Below, one piece after another: positions 24,584 through 32,767 of a stretch of DNA of 39,643 nt. How positions within the stretch are numbered: the stretch's first letter is position 1; each line of letters starts with the position of its first letter. This stretch comes from Fibrobacterota bacterium (GTDB taxonomy: Bacteria > Fibrobacterota > Chitinivibrionia > Chitinivibrionales > Chitinispirillaceae). Under the pieces are notes generated by a model that worked only from the letters and a program-made list of their open reading frames with translations, did no database searches and had not been told where the DNA came from. The DNA lies in contig JAEYNR010000001.1 in NCBI GenBank assembly GCA_023412475.1, forward strand, positions 1 through 39,643, given 5' to 3'. A program made the position numbers and the translations under genes.

Positions 24584-25894
24584 TCAGCGTTCTGAAATGA
24601 ATTTAATTACTTTGTCAAATATCATTTTGCTTGCCTCATTTTCTTTATACTCGTTGCAAATCTCCCCAAATCTATTCAACTTGCCTTGAACGGCTTTGAT
24701 CTGAGATCTGAGTTTTCGGGTGGAAATAGAATTCCAAGTCAAAGGAGAAATTCCCCAAAGCTGCTCTAAAACCCAGGCATTATAAAACTGATCCCATAAA
24801 ATGGGAATACTAATTATTGGTTTACAAAACCAGAGGGCTTGTTTTATTGCACCTGCACCACAATGAGAAATAAACAATTTTACATTTTTGTGAGCAAGTA
24901 TATCTACCTGCGGTACCCACTTCTCCCAGCGTAAATTCTGGGAATCAAGCGGGGCTTTCCAGGGCTTTTCATAATAACTCCACAATATTCTGAAACCCTC
25001 AGCAAGGGCTGCCTTGATGATTTTTGGAAAAAAGGGAAAGTTGCCTTTCACCATTGTTCCAAGGCAGACATAAATTACTGGCTTTGAATCCTGATTCAGC
25101 CAATTCGATAGTTCATTATTGAGAAGATTTGTAGGAGTGTAAGAAATGGGGCCAATCTGGAAAACCTCCTCAGGGATAGTAATCTGATCAGCAAAATACT
25201 TTTTTTCCAAAATCCCTATGCCCGATGATATTACAAGTTTGCGCAAACCCTGAAAATCTGTATTCGCATATTTTTCCCAATATTGGCTAAGGTAATTATG
25301 AATATATTCATCGTAGAGGAATTTGCTCTTATTAAAAATTTTATTGAATTCTGTGAAAATTTTGCCAAATGACTTCTTGAAAGCAGGTAAAACAAACTTT
25401 AAAAATGAACTGACAGGTAGAGTGGAACTGTGATTATTGTTCTGATAAACATAATAACTTCCATAACTACTGTTTAAAATTACAGGGCAGTTTAATTTTT
25501 TTGCGATCAGCTCACTGGTTACTGAAAATTGATGACTGTCGCATAGAATTGCCGAAGGGGCGAAGTCTTCAAGAAGACTAGTCAGATAAGGTTCCTTTTT
25601 GATTCCGTAATAATTGATTTTTTCGAAGTAGTTGATATTAAACCATTTTTTAATTAAGACTTCTCTCCAGAAAAGATTAGTCTTTGAGTATTTTGCCAGA
25701 AATTTCTGATAATTGAATGGCCTTTCAATCGTAAATGTGGTGCTGGCTATATTACTTTCCTGGCACAAAGAGCCATTTTCATGTGGGCCAAAAAAGCGGA
25801 CCTCAATACCATTGTCCTGTAGAAGGCGACCAAAATGCAGGAGGCAGGTTGTATGTCCTGCGTCGGCGACCAGTGTAATAATTGCTACTTTCAC
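24584..25894 (-). CDS. glycosyltransferase, GT1 / UDP-glycosyltransferase type
   Basis: The 436-aa protein begins at a GTG with GGGA upstream: 'VAIITLVADAGHTTCLLHFGRLLQDNGIEVRFFG', the GT1 N-terminal strand with the His position. The donor domain has 'VIYVCLGTMVKG', 'WEKWVPQVDILAHKNVKLFISHCGAGAIKQALWFCKPIISIPILWDQFYNA', the UGT signature with the terminal Asp-Gln pair that binds the sugar. GT1 enzymes glycosylate lipids, sterols and natural products more often than repeat-unit sugars, so it may decorate a lipid or the finished chain. It follows the ABC transporter gene after 15 bp and ends the minus-strand block. Confidence 0.87.
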   Translation of the reverse strand: MKVAIITLVADAGHTTCLLHFGRLLQDNGIEVRFFGPHENGSLCQESNIASTTFTIERPFNYQKFLAKYSKTNLFWREVLIKKWFNINYFEKINYYGIKKEPYLTSLLEDFAPSAILCDSHQFSVTSELIAKKLNCPVILNSSYGSYYVYQNNNHSSTLPVSSFLKFVLPAFKKSFGKIFTEFNKIFNKSKFLYDEYIHNYLSQYWEKYANTDFQGLRKLVISSGIGILEKKYFADQITIPEEVFQIGPISYTPTNLLNNELSNWLNQDSKPVIYVCLGTMVKGNFPFFPKIIKAALAEGFRILWSYYEKPWKAPLDSQNLRWEKWVPQVDILAHKNVKLFISHCGAGAIKQALWFCKPIISIPILWDQFYNAWVLEQLWGISPLTWNSISTRKLRSQIKAVQGKLNRFGEICNEYKENEASKMIFDKVIKFISER

Positions 25895-25909
25895 TAATTC
25901 CCACAGAGT

Positions 25910-27709
25910 TTATTCAAGGGTGCATTTTTCAAGTATATTGATAAAAACAGGGCTGATCTCTTTAAGATGTTGAAATGTACCATGAGATTCGATTTTCCCA
26001 TTCTGCATCAGAGTTATTCTATCAGAGTATTTCAATGCTGAAGGTCGATGCGAAATGACTATAATGAGAGCCTGAGCTTTTAGCTTACGCAAAAGCATCA
26101 TGAAATCATATTCTGATTCGATATCCAGGGCACTGGTGGGCTCGTCCAGAATAAGGATTTTTGGATTTCGGTAAAGACTTCTTGCTATACCAATTTTCTG
26201 CCGTTGTCCTCCGCTGAGCAGTTTGCCATCCTGGCCCAGTCTGGTGTGGATCCCCTTGGGAAGGTTTTCCACAAAATTCATGGCATTAGCCTGTTTTAAT
26301 GCTCGTATCACTTCACCTTCATCGACAAGATGGCTCTTAACGCCAAAGGCCACATTCGATATCACAGTGTCATCCAGTATAAAAATCTGTTGAGGGACAT
26401 ACCCCGATGAGTGCTGTAATTGAACCATTGTTGCTTCATCTGTCAGTTTGTTGTCAATAAGAATTCTTCCAGAATCTGGTTTTAAAAGTCCAAGAAGTAC
26501 ATCGATCAGAGTCGATTTACCAGATCCGGAATGTCCTGCTATGGTATTTATCATGTTGTGATGAAAGGATACATTGATGTTCTCAAGGGTTATATTCTGT
26601 GCATTGGGGTAAATGAAATAGATATTCTTTAATTCTATAGTGTGAATAGAATGTAACTCAGAATGGCTGTTATTGTAGTCGATAAAGCTGTTTTGATGTA
26701 ATTCATCATAAATGGAAAAAGAGACTGAGCCATGGGCGCTAAGGGCTGAAACAGATTTGTAAATTTGATGCATCGTAGGAATCAGCTTATAACCTGCAAT
26801 AGCATAAATACTGAGAAATGGCACGATAGATTGAGTATTATGATTAGTTAACAAGATAATTATTGCTGAAATAAATATGACACTGAATGCCACTGTTTCA
26901 ATAATAAACTTGGGAATATCTCCACTCAGGGAAATAAATGATGTGGAGTAAAGCCCTTTTAAATTTGCAGTTTTAAAATTATCAACAAAGATTTTCTGTA
27001 ATCTGCTGAGTATGACCTCTTTTATACCGATAAAAGCTTCCGAAAGAATTTTTTGAACGAGAGAATTTCTTTCTGAGAGGTTCTCGCCGTGTTTTTTCAG
27101 GGCTTTTTTCAAAAATGCATAAGTTAAAACATAGGTAATTCCCAGAAGAAGTCCGGTTATAAGGACCGTTGCAGGGCTGAGGTACAACAGGCCGAACAGG
27201 ATTACAAAAGCAATGAAAAGGTTGCTGAATAAAAGAAGAATCGATTGAATAATCATATAAACAAAACGGGGGGCCTGCTGACTGATTAAAGAGATAGAAT
27301 CCGAATAGTTACTGGATTTATGGAAAAGATAAGGGCGGAAGATAAGGTTTTCAAATAACCGCCTCTGGATATCTCCACCAATAACTATTGTAAAACGAAT
27401 TAATAACCACAGTGTTAGAATCGATGTAAGATTGGATAAGATAGTCAAAAATAATGAACCGAAAGCAACAGAAACGATAAAATTTTTTGAAGATGTAAAA
27501 CTGAAATAATTATATAAAAAATTAAGAACTTTGTTGGTTTCTATTGCAGAAGTATTAGAAAGCAGGGCAATAAATGGTCCTATACTAGCCAAACCAACCA
27601 CTTGAACAAGAGCCGAAAACAAAAAGAAAATCATCAGCAGAATAAAAAATAACCGCTGCTTTCTGGAAAAAAGAGAAATGGATCTGTGGATGATAGAAAA
27701 AATATACAT
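25910..27709 (-). CDS. ABC transporter, fused permease-ATPase, PglK/MsbA-like flippase
   Basis: The 599-aa half-transporter has about six membrane helices in residues 15-310 and a nucleotide-binding domain from about 350. Walker A is 'GHSGSGKST' (Lys-398), the Q-loop region reads 'SSGYVPQQIFILDDT', the signature is 'LSGGQRQKIGIARSL' (about 490-505), Walker B is 'ILILDEPTSALD' and the switch is 'VISHRPSAL'. In a sugar-assembly locus the best guess is a flippase for a lipid-linked oligosaccharide, as PglK. No Wzx-type (MATE-like) flippase gene is present in the window, which supports this role. AAGGA lies 4 nt before the ATG. Confidence 0.88.
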   Translation of the reverse strand: MYIFSIIHRSISLFSRKQRLFFILLMIFFLFSALVQVVGLASIGPFIALLSNTSAIETNKVLNFLYNYFSFTSSKNFIVSVAFGSLFLTILSNLTSILTLWLLIRFTIVIGGDIQRRLFENLIFRPYLFHKSSNYSDSISLISQQAPRFVYMIIQSILLLFSNLFIAFVILFGLLYLSPATVLITGLLLGITYVLTYAFLKKALKKHGENLSERNSLVQKILSEAFIGIKEVILSRLQKIFVDNFKTANLKGLYSTSFISLSGDIPKFIIETVAFSVIFISAIIILLTNHNTQSIVPFLSIYAIAGYKLIPTMHQIYKSVSALSAHGSVSFSIYDELHQNSFIDYNNSHSELHSIHTIELKNIYFIYPNAQNITLENINVSFHHNMINTIAGHSGSGKSTLIDVLLGLLKPDSGRILIDNKLTDEATMVQLQHSSGYVPQQIFILDDTVISNVAFGVKSHLVDEGEVIRALKQANAMNFVENLPKGIHTRLGQDGKLLSGGQRQKIGIARSLYRNPKILILDEPTSALDIESEYDFMMLLRKLKAQALIIVISHRPSALKYSDRITLMQNGKIESHGTFQHLKEISPVFINILEKCTLE

Positions 27710-28083
27710 AATTCCTTTAATCTGATATTATAGATAGTTGTATAGTCTCAATAAGATTTATTACCGATAAAGATCAATAATAATGCCAGATTTCCAAATA
27801 GTATGGCTAAAAACATATCATACAAAATCTAAATACTTTTGATCGTAAACTGATACTTGAGCCCTCTGATAACAAGCACAATGATCGTAAATAAGTGAAA
27901 AAAATCTATTCCAATTGTTGCATGCGGTTGTTCTACTTTTAATGCATTTACAAGATTCATATCACACTGATGATATGTCAAAACTGCCTCTGAAGGTAAT
28001 AAATTCTCAAGATAGAAGTGCATCCAGTCGACAATTTATTGTGCGAAAGGGATTTGTATACAATAATTTATTAAACAGATACA
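27710..28083. other. spacer inside the minus-strand glycan block
   Basis: This 374-bp gap, unusually long within the block, is strongly A+T-rich. A 64-codon frame on the minus strand (27829-28023) contains a hydrophobic stretch ('FFHLFTIIVLVIRGL') but has no recognisable family and no good ribosome-binding site. It may be a remnant of a lost gene. A promoter for the ABC transporter gene may lie near its left end. Confidence 0.45.
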
Positions 28084-29295
28084 TCATCGCTGAAACAAAT
28101 ACGAAAACAGTTTCTCATTAAGACGGGAAATATCATACTTAGAAACAGCAAAGTCCCGGCAAGCCTCTCCGAGAATCTTCCACTGGGACTGATCAAGTGT
28201 CATAAGTTCTTTTATACATTTGGCAATTGCAAAAGGATCTTGTGGCGGTACGCTGAAACGCTGCATTTGTGGGGCGATAGATTCGGGTACTCCACCAATA
28301 TTTGTAGTGATTACCAGAGTTTTCATTAGCATCGCCTCCTGTACTACACAGGCCTGAGTTTCCTGGCAAGTCCCTACCGGGATGCTGGGAAGAAGTAATG
28401 CATCAGCCTGCTCCAGCTCTGAAAGCACCTCTTTTGTGGATAAAACTCCCAGAAATTGCACTTTATGGCTGATGCCATTTTCCTTCACAAAATTAATTAA
28501 CTCTGCCTCTGCCGGACCATTGCCGACAAGCCTATACTGCCATTGAGTAATACCCTGAATTTTCAGCTGGATGAGTCCCTTTAAAGCATAAATCAAACCC
28601 TTTTCTTCGCTCAGTCTTCCTATTGACAGCAGACGCAACATTCCTTGACTGAAATATTGTCGATTCTTTAATGATCTGAATTCTGAAATGTTAAAACCTA
28701 CCGGAATAGTTACTATTTTTTGAGAAGGACAACCACGGCTGATAGCCTGGCTTTTTGAACTTTCTGTATTGGTAAAGACCACATCTGCTGCATCGAAAGC
28801 AGCCTCTGCATTAGTGCTGCTGACTTCTGGCATACCAGGAAGTTCTCCACCATGATAGTAGAGTGCCACAGGTACTCCAGGGTAAAGAGATGGTAAGAAG
28901 GAAAGGCCGCACATAGTGAGCAGATTGTGAACAAGACAAAGATCTGGAGATGAAAGCGGAAGTTGTAACATTCGGAAGAAAGAAATAAGATTGCGTTTAA
29001 AAGCTATGGAAGGATTAATCAGCCTTAATGCTGCCGATACTCTCATGAAAGGATTGCGAAGAAGCGCTTTTGCACTGCCGGCAAAAAAAGCAGGCAAAGA
29101 ACTAGTGGTTGTGGGCAAATAGTGGATAAGACGGTCAAGACCCAACTCTGTTATCTTGGGGTCGAGCGGGTCCCAATAACTACTCATGGCAAAAATGCTC
29201 AATTTATGATTGTCATTTAAAAACTGTTCGAATTGAGTATTCAGATATGGTTTGAAAGGATTGGGAAAGTGTTCGGTGAAAACAAATATATGCAT
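28084..29295 (-). CDS. glycosyltransferase, GT4 family (WcaL-like)
   Basis: The 403-aa GT-B enzyme starts 'MHIFVFTEHFPNPFKPYLNTQFEQF', which resembles the opening of colanic-acid WcaL-like transferases, where the cell-surface sugar chain's later residues are added. The donor domain contains 'LRLLSIGRLSEEKGLIYALKGL', 'YRLVGNGPAEAEL', 'VQFLGVLSTKEVLSELEQADALLLPS' and 'ETQACVVQEAMLMKTLVITTNIGGVPE', with the E-x7-E catalytic region. GGAG precedes the ATG by 6 nt. It is 30 bp downstream of the polymerase gene. Confidence 0.88.
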   Translation of the reverse strand: MHIFVFTEHFPNPFKPYLNTQFEQFLNDNHKLSIFAMSSYWDPLDPKITELGLDRLIHYLPTTTSSLPAFFAGSAKALLRNPFMRVSAALRLINPSIAFKRNLISFFRMLQLPLSSPDLCLVHNLLTMCGLSFLPSLYPGVPVALYYHGGELPGMPEVSSTNAEAAFDAADVVFTNTESSKSQAISRGCPSQKIVTIPVGFNISEFRSLKNRQYFSQGMLRLLSIGRLSEEKGLIYALKGLIQLKIQGITQWQYRLVGNGPAEAELINFVKENGISHKVQFLGVLSTKEVLSELEQADALLLPSIPVGTCQETQACVVQEAMLMKTLVITTNIGGVPESIAPQMQRFSVPPQDPFAIAKCIKELMTLDQSQWKILGEACRDFAVSKYDISRLNEKLFSYLFQR

Positions 29296-29325
29296 AAAGA
29301 CTCCGGTTTTGTGATTAAAGCCATC

Positions 29326-30606
29326 TTATTCATTTGAAGAAACGGTAATTTTCTTATGCACATTTTTCTCCATTTCACTAAAAAGAACCAGAAACCAGAA
29401 AAATGGCCAGAAGAGAACGGAAACAAAGAGGGCTCCAGTCCAAAATCCTATCATAGAGACAAGGGTGGAGTTACTATGTGCTTTTATATACAAAACGGAT
29501 TCATCATGGCTTGATTTACAGCAGAAATGAAGATGTTTCCAATTGGAATAAGTGGAGAGCAATAAAAAAGAAAAAATCAAAGAACCAAGAATACCAGTTT
29601 CAGCGATCCATTCGATAGGAGTGGAATGAGCTACTCTTTTAAGGTAAGGATCCCTTTTGGGGTGTCTGTCTGCTTTGATTCTGTACTGAAGATTGTAAGG
29701 TACATAAAATTCCGGATAGTTAAACATCCCTACTCCGCAGACTGGATAATCCTTAAACATCAAAGCTGCCAGTTTCCATCCATAAGTACGGTCAAAAGCT
29801 GTAGACTCGGTAGTGCCCTGCTCAATAGTTTGAATTTCATTGAACCAACTCTGGGGGGCAAATAAAAAAATGGATAAACTTGCAATTAAGATAATCAGCA
29901 AAGCTCGGACCTTTTTTTCTATAAAGGTCCAGCAAAAAAAGCCGGTAGCAAAAAGAGCCAGCGCACCTCCACGGGAGTTAGCTACTATAACAAGAGTTAG
30001 ATAGATTGCTAGTGAGAGGAGGTAGAATATTTTCCGGATTCTGTTTTTGTAGAGAGAAAAAAACATAAATGCGTAAGGTATAGCACAGATCACCATAATG
30101 GTGATCTCATTTTCATCACCCAGCCATTTGCTTGACCAGATTAGCCCCCCCTGGCGGATCCCATGGTAGCAGGCATGAAGAATTGCTAAAAGGAAGGCAT
30201 CTACCACAAGGCTGAGCTGAAAAATATTTTTTACGCAACAGGATGCTATTATAAAATTTGAATAGTAAATTATCAGCAGTTTTAACCACTCATTGCGGAT
30301 CTGGATATTTTTAGAACTGATTAAGGAATAGAATAATACAAATATGAAAAATACTGTGAAACTCATAGCAAGTTTACTTCTTAGTGGATTAAAAAATCCT
30401 CTCAATAGTAGATATATTGCATAGAGTACAGTCAAGGCAGAAGTCAATAAAGGAATTTTAAGGGGAACAACAAAATCCACCAATTGCTGAAAAGCACCAA
30501 GATCCAGAAACATGTGAGTACAGATAATAAAAACGCCAAAGTTTACCGAGTCTAAACGGGGAAAAAACCGCTTCAAAGAAAAGCTGTGTATTAATTTTTT
30601 AGACAT
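29326..30606 (-). CDS. O-antigen ligase/polymerase-family membrane protein (Wzy-like)
   Basis: The 426-aa protein is predicted to have about ten membrane helices. A large periplasmic loop in the second half contains 'STAFDRTYGWKLAALMFKDYPVCGVGMFNYPEFY' and 'KRVAHSTPIEWIAETGILGSLIFSFLLL', the typical loop and following helix of Wzy_C (O-antigen ligase) proteins with 'A-H-S/N' and 'E-x-G' features. 'ANSRGGALAL' earlier is also typical. It polymerises repeat units at the outer face of the inner membrane, or transfers the chain to an acceptor. In exosortase loci a protein of this family is called an O-glycosylation ligase. Its ATG overlaps the previous glycosyltransferase by 16 bp. Confidence 0.87.
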   Translation of the reverse strand: MSKKLIHSFSLKRFFPRLDSVNFGVFIICTHMFLDLGAFQQLVDFVVPLKIPLLTSALTVLYAIYLLLRGFFNPLRSKLAMSFTVFFIFVLFYSLISSKNIQIRNEWLKLLIIYYSNFIIASCCVKNIFQLSLVVDAFLLAILHACYHGIRQGGLIWSSKWLGDENEITIMVICAIPYAFMFFSLYKNRIRKIFYLLSLAIYLTLVIVANSRGGALALFATGFFCWTFIEKKVRALLIILIASLSIFLFAPQSWFNEIQTIEQGTTESTAFDRTYGWKLAALMFKDYPVCGVGMFNYPEFYVPYNLQYRIKADRHPKRDPYLKRVAHSTPIEWIAETGILGSLIFSFLLLSTYSNWKHLHFCCKSSHDESVLYIKAHSNSTLVSMIGFWTGALFVSVLFWPFFWFLVLFSEMEKNVHKKITVSSNE

Positions 30607-31796
30607 ATCTGTCTTTGGGAAGGGGGTGTCAGTTTAATAGCATCTGGATAGCAGAGTTTTCTGTTAATTACAGTTTTAAGAGTGTTGGAAAGTTTTTGGA
30701 CCTGATAATCAAAAGTAAAATTTTGCAGGATGCGGTTTCTTGCTGCATTTGACATCGACCTGTGAAGAACCGGATCGTCAAGGACTTGAATTAGTTTTGA
30801 AGCAAGATCGAGACTATCCCCCGTATTAAAAAGAAAACCGGTTACATCTGGCTCTATAGTTTCGGGTAAGCCCTGCAAATTTGAAACAATCAGAGGTAAA
30901 CCACAGGAGGCCATCTCCAATGATGATACAGTAAAGGAATCCCATCCGGTTGAAGCAATAACACCGGTATAACAGCAGGGAGTGATTCTGGCCAGATCGT
31001 CTCTATATCCGGCAAAAGTAATATGGTTCTGAGCCATACTGTTCTGATACAGATGATAGAACCTGGATTCTTCTCCATTCTTATTTCCTGCAATAAGAAA
31101 ATGAATATCATATCGGTGAAGTTGATTAACCATGAATGCAGCCGCTTTTATTATAACATGTACTCCTTTTCTTTCTTCCATGTGTCCGGAGTAAATTATT
31201 ACTTTGCGGTTAGATGGAATATTAAACGTTCTGTAGACATAGCTGCTTTTGTTATAAGGGGAGAATTTTTCCGGATCGACTCCCAGATTTACAATACTGA
31301 CTCTGGATGAGCTTATTCCACGTCCAAAGATTGCTGACATGGCCATGTTTTTTGATTCAAAAATAAAGTGATCTGGTTTGAATCGGGATAAAAGCACTTG
31401 CAGTCTTTTAAAAAAAAGTTTATAGGCAGGGCAGAAATCACTCATTGGGGCTCCCCAGTAAGAGATGATTGTTTTGAGGCCCGCCCGCCGAAGCGGTTTA
31501 TACAATAGATGCCTTACTGGTAGATCGATTCCAAAAAGTATAGAAATGGAATTCTGTCTTACGTAGCTGCTAATGGAACTGATTTTGTCGGAGCATAGCT
31601 GATCGTCAATAGTTAAAATGTTGAAAAATGCTGGTGGCAGAAATTTTGGAATACCACCCGAGAGGTTTTGATATAAGAAATGGATCTGGCTGTCATTGCT
31701 GAATACCTCTCTGGACATATTAAAAAAAGCTGATTCCAGCAGGCTAATAGCATAACCGACATTTGATGGATAAGGGATGTAAATTAAAATACTCAT
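30591..31796 (-). CDS. glycosyltransferase, GT4 family
   Basis: The 401-aa protein shows the GT4 donor domain: 'NRKVIIYSGHMEERKGVHVIIKAAAF', 'IHFLIAGNKNGEE', 'ITFAGYRDDLARI' and 'TGWDSFTVSSLEMASCGLPLIVSNLQGLPETI' with the conserved acidic residues of the E-x7-E region partly replaced (Ser-Ser-Leu-Glu). The N-terminal half ends in 'GIDLPVRHLLYKPLRRAGLKTIISYWGAP'. It is the first gene of the minus-strand block and overlaps the polymerase gene by 16 bp. The intergenic DNA upstream (225 bp) separates it from the divergent phosphatase gene. Sugar specificity cannot be read. Confidence 0.86.
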   Translation of the reverse strand: MSILIYIPYPSNVGYAISLLESAFFNMSREVFSNDSQIHFLYQNLSGGIPKFLPPAFFNILTIDDQLCSDKISSISSYVRQNSISILFGIDLPVRHLLYKPLRRAGLKTIISYWGAPMSDFCPAYKLFFKRLQVLLSRFKPDHFIFESKNMAMSAIFGRGISSSRVSIVNLGVDPEKFSPYNKSSYVYRTFNIPSNRKVIIYSGHMEERKGVHVIIKAAAFMVNQLHRYDIHFLIAGNKNGEESRFYHLYQNSMAQNHITFAGYRDDLARITPCCYTGVIASTGWDSFTVSSLEMASCGLPLIVSNLQGLPETIEPDVTGFLFNTGDSLDLASKLIQVLDDPVLHRSMSNAARNRILQNFTFDYQVQKLSNTLKTVINRKLCYPDAIKLTPPSQRQICLKN

Positions 31797-32021
31797 CTGA
31801 TTTTTCTGGTAATTAATTCAAGGTTAGACGACTTATTGTCATTCTGTATGTACTGAATGCAAATTATCGGCCACTTTTGTCGGAATGGATTTGGCAGAAA
31901 ACTGGTATATATAGTGCTAGTATATTTTTAAGTAACAACTCTATGGTCTGATCACCAAAGAAATCGAAGTTAGTAAAAAAAACACTACCTTCCCATAGAT
32001 CATGGACAAATGTCGAAGTGA

Positions 32022-32702
32022 ATGAGACCGGAAAGAATGCATAGTGTAATCAATAAAAAGTTCTACCAAAAGATGAGAAGTAATTTTTTCAGCATGAAAA
32101 AAGAATACAAAGCTACAGGTTCTGCTTTGTCTGCTTTTCTGATATGGTCTTTAAAAGGATCAGCCAAAAATCTCATTTCTTTACTTTGGTATCATATCCA
32201 CAGCAGGTATAAAAGGTCAGAAATCAACGTCAAAACGATTGAATTTATCTGCAATGGCAATATTTGCAGAAGTGTTTTTGCAGAAAAATATGCTGCAGAG
32301 CTTTTAGAAAAGAAGAGATATTCAATAAAGAGTACTTCGAGTGGCCTTTGGGCAAAAGAGGGAAGCTGCTCACCTGCGGAAGCCATCAGGGCTGCATCAA
32401 TGTTTAATGTAGATTTATCTGATCACTTTTCAAAGAGAACAGATGTTCAACATCTTTTAAATGCAGATCTGATTTTTTGCATGCACATTAATCAGTACCG
32501 GAGGTTGTGCAAAATGTTTCCGGCATGCAAAGAAAAAACATTTTTGTTGAAAGCATATACTAAACCAATCTGCTTTGATATAAATGTGGAGGATCCTTAT
32601 GGCAAAAGTATTCAGCAATTTTTTAGATGCTTTGAAGAAATCAGCAGTAGTATTAAAATGGTAGTGAGAAAGATTGAGAGGGGGAAACTCTTAGCGAAAT
32701 AG
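32022..32702 (+). CDS. low-molecular-weight protein tyrosine phosphatase (Wzb-like) with N-terminal extension
   Basis: The 226-aa protein contains the LMW-PTP P-loop 'FICNGNICRS' (Cys-77 to Arg-83, C-x5-R) and the general-acid loop 'VEDPYGKS' with its Asp near residue 194. The family is normally about 145-160 aa; here some 70 residues precede the catalytic domain, basic at first and with a hydrophobic helix ('ALSAFLIWSLKG'), which could tether it near the membrane. Later Met codons (for example 32094) could give a shorter protein. It probably dephosphorylates the Tyr tail of the Wzz/BY-kinase protein, the usual Wzb-Wzc cycle. It is divergent from the glycosyltransferase block and 65 bp upstream of another GT4 gene. 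Confidence 0.88.
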   Translation: MRPERMHSVINKKFYQKMRSNFFSMKKEYKATGSALSAFLIWSLKGSAKNLISLLWYHIHSRYKRSEINVKTIEFICNGNICRSVFAEKYAAELLEKKRYSIKSTSSGLWAKEGSCSPAEAIRAASMFNVDLSDHFSKRTDVQHLLNADLIFCMHINQYRRLCKMFPACKEKTFLLKAYTKPICFDINVEDPYGKSIQQFFRCFEEISSSIKMVVRKIERGKLLAK

Positions 32703-32767
32703 CTATTGCTCTTTAAAAAAAAAATAAAATCAACTCAATGTTTAAAAAATCAGAGTAGTCAAGAAGC

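Noticed and set aside
27829..28023. 64-codon frame on the minus strand with a hydrophobic stretch
   Set aside because: Too short and A+T-rich to distinguish from chance, and no family recognised.
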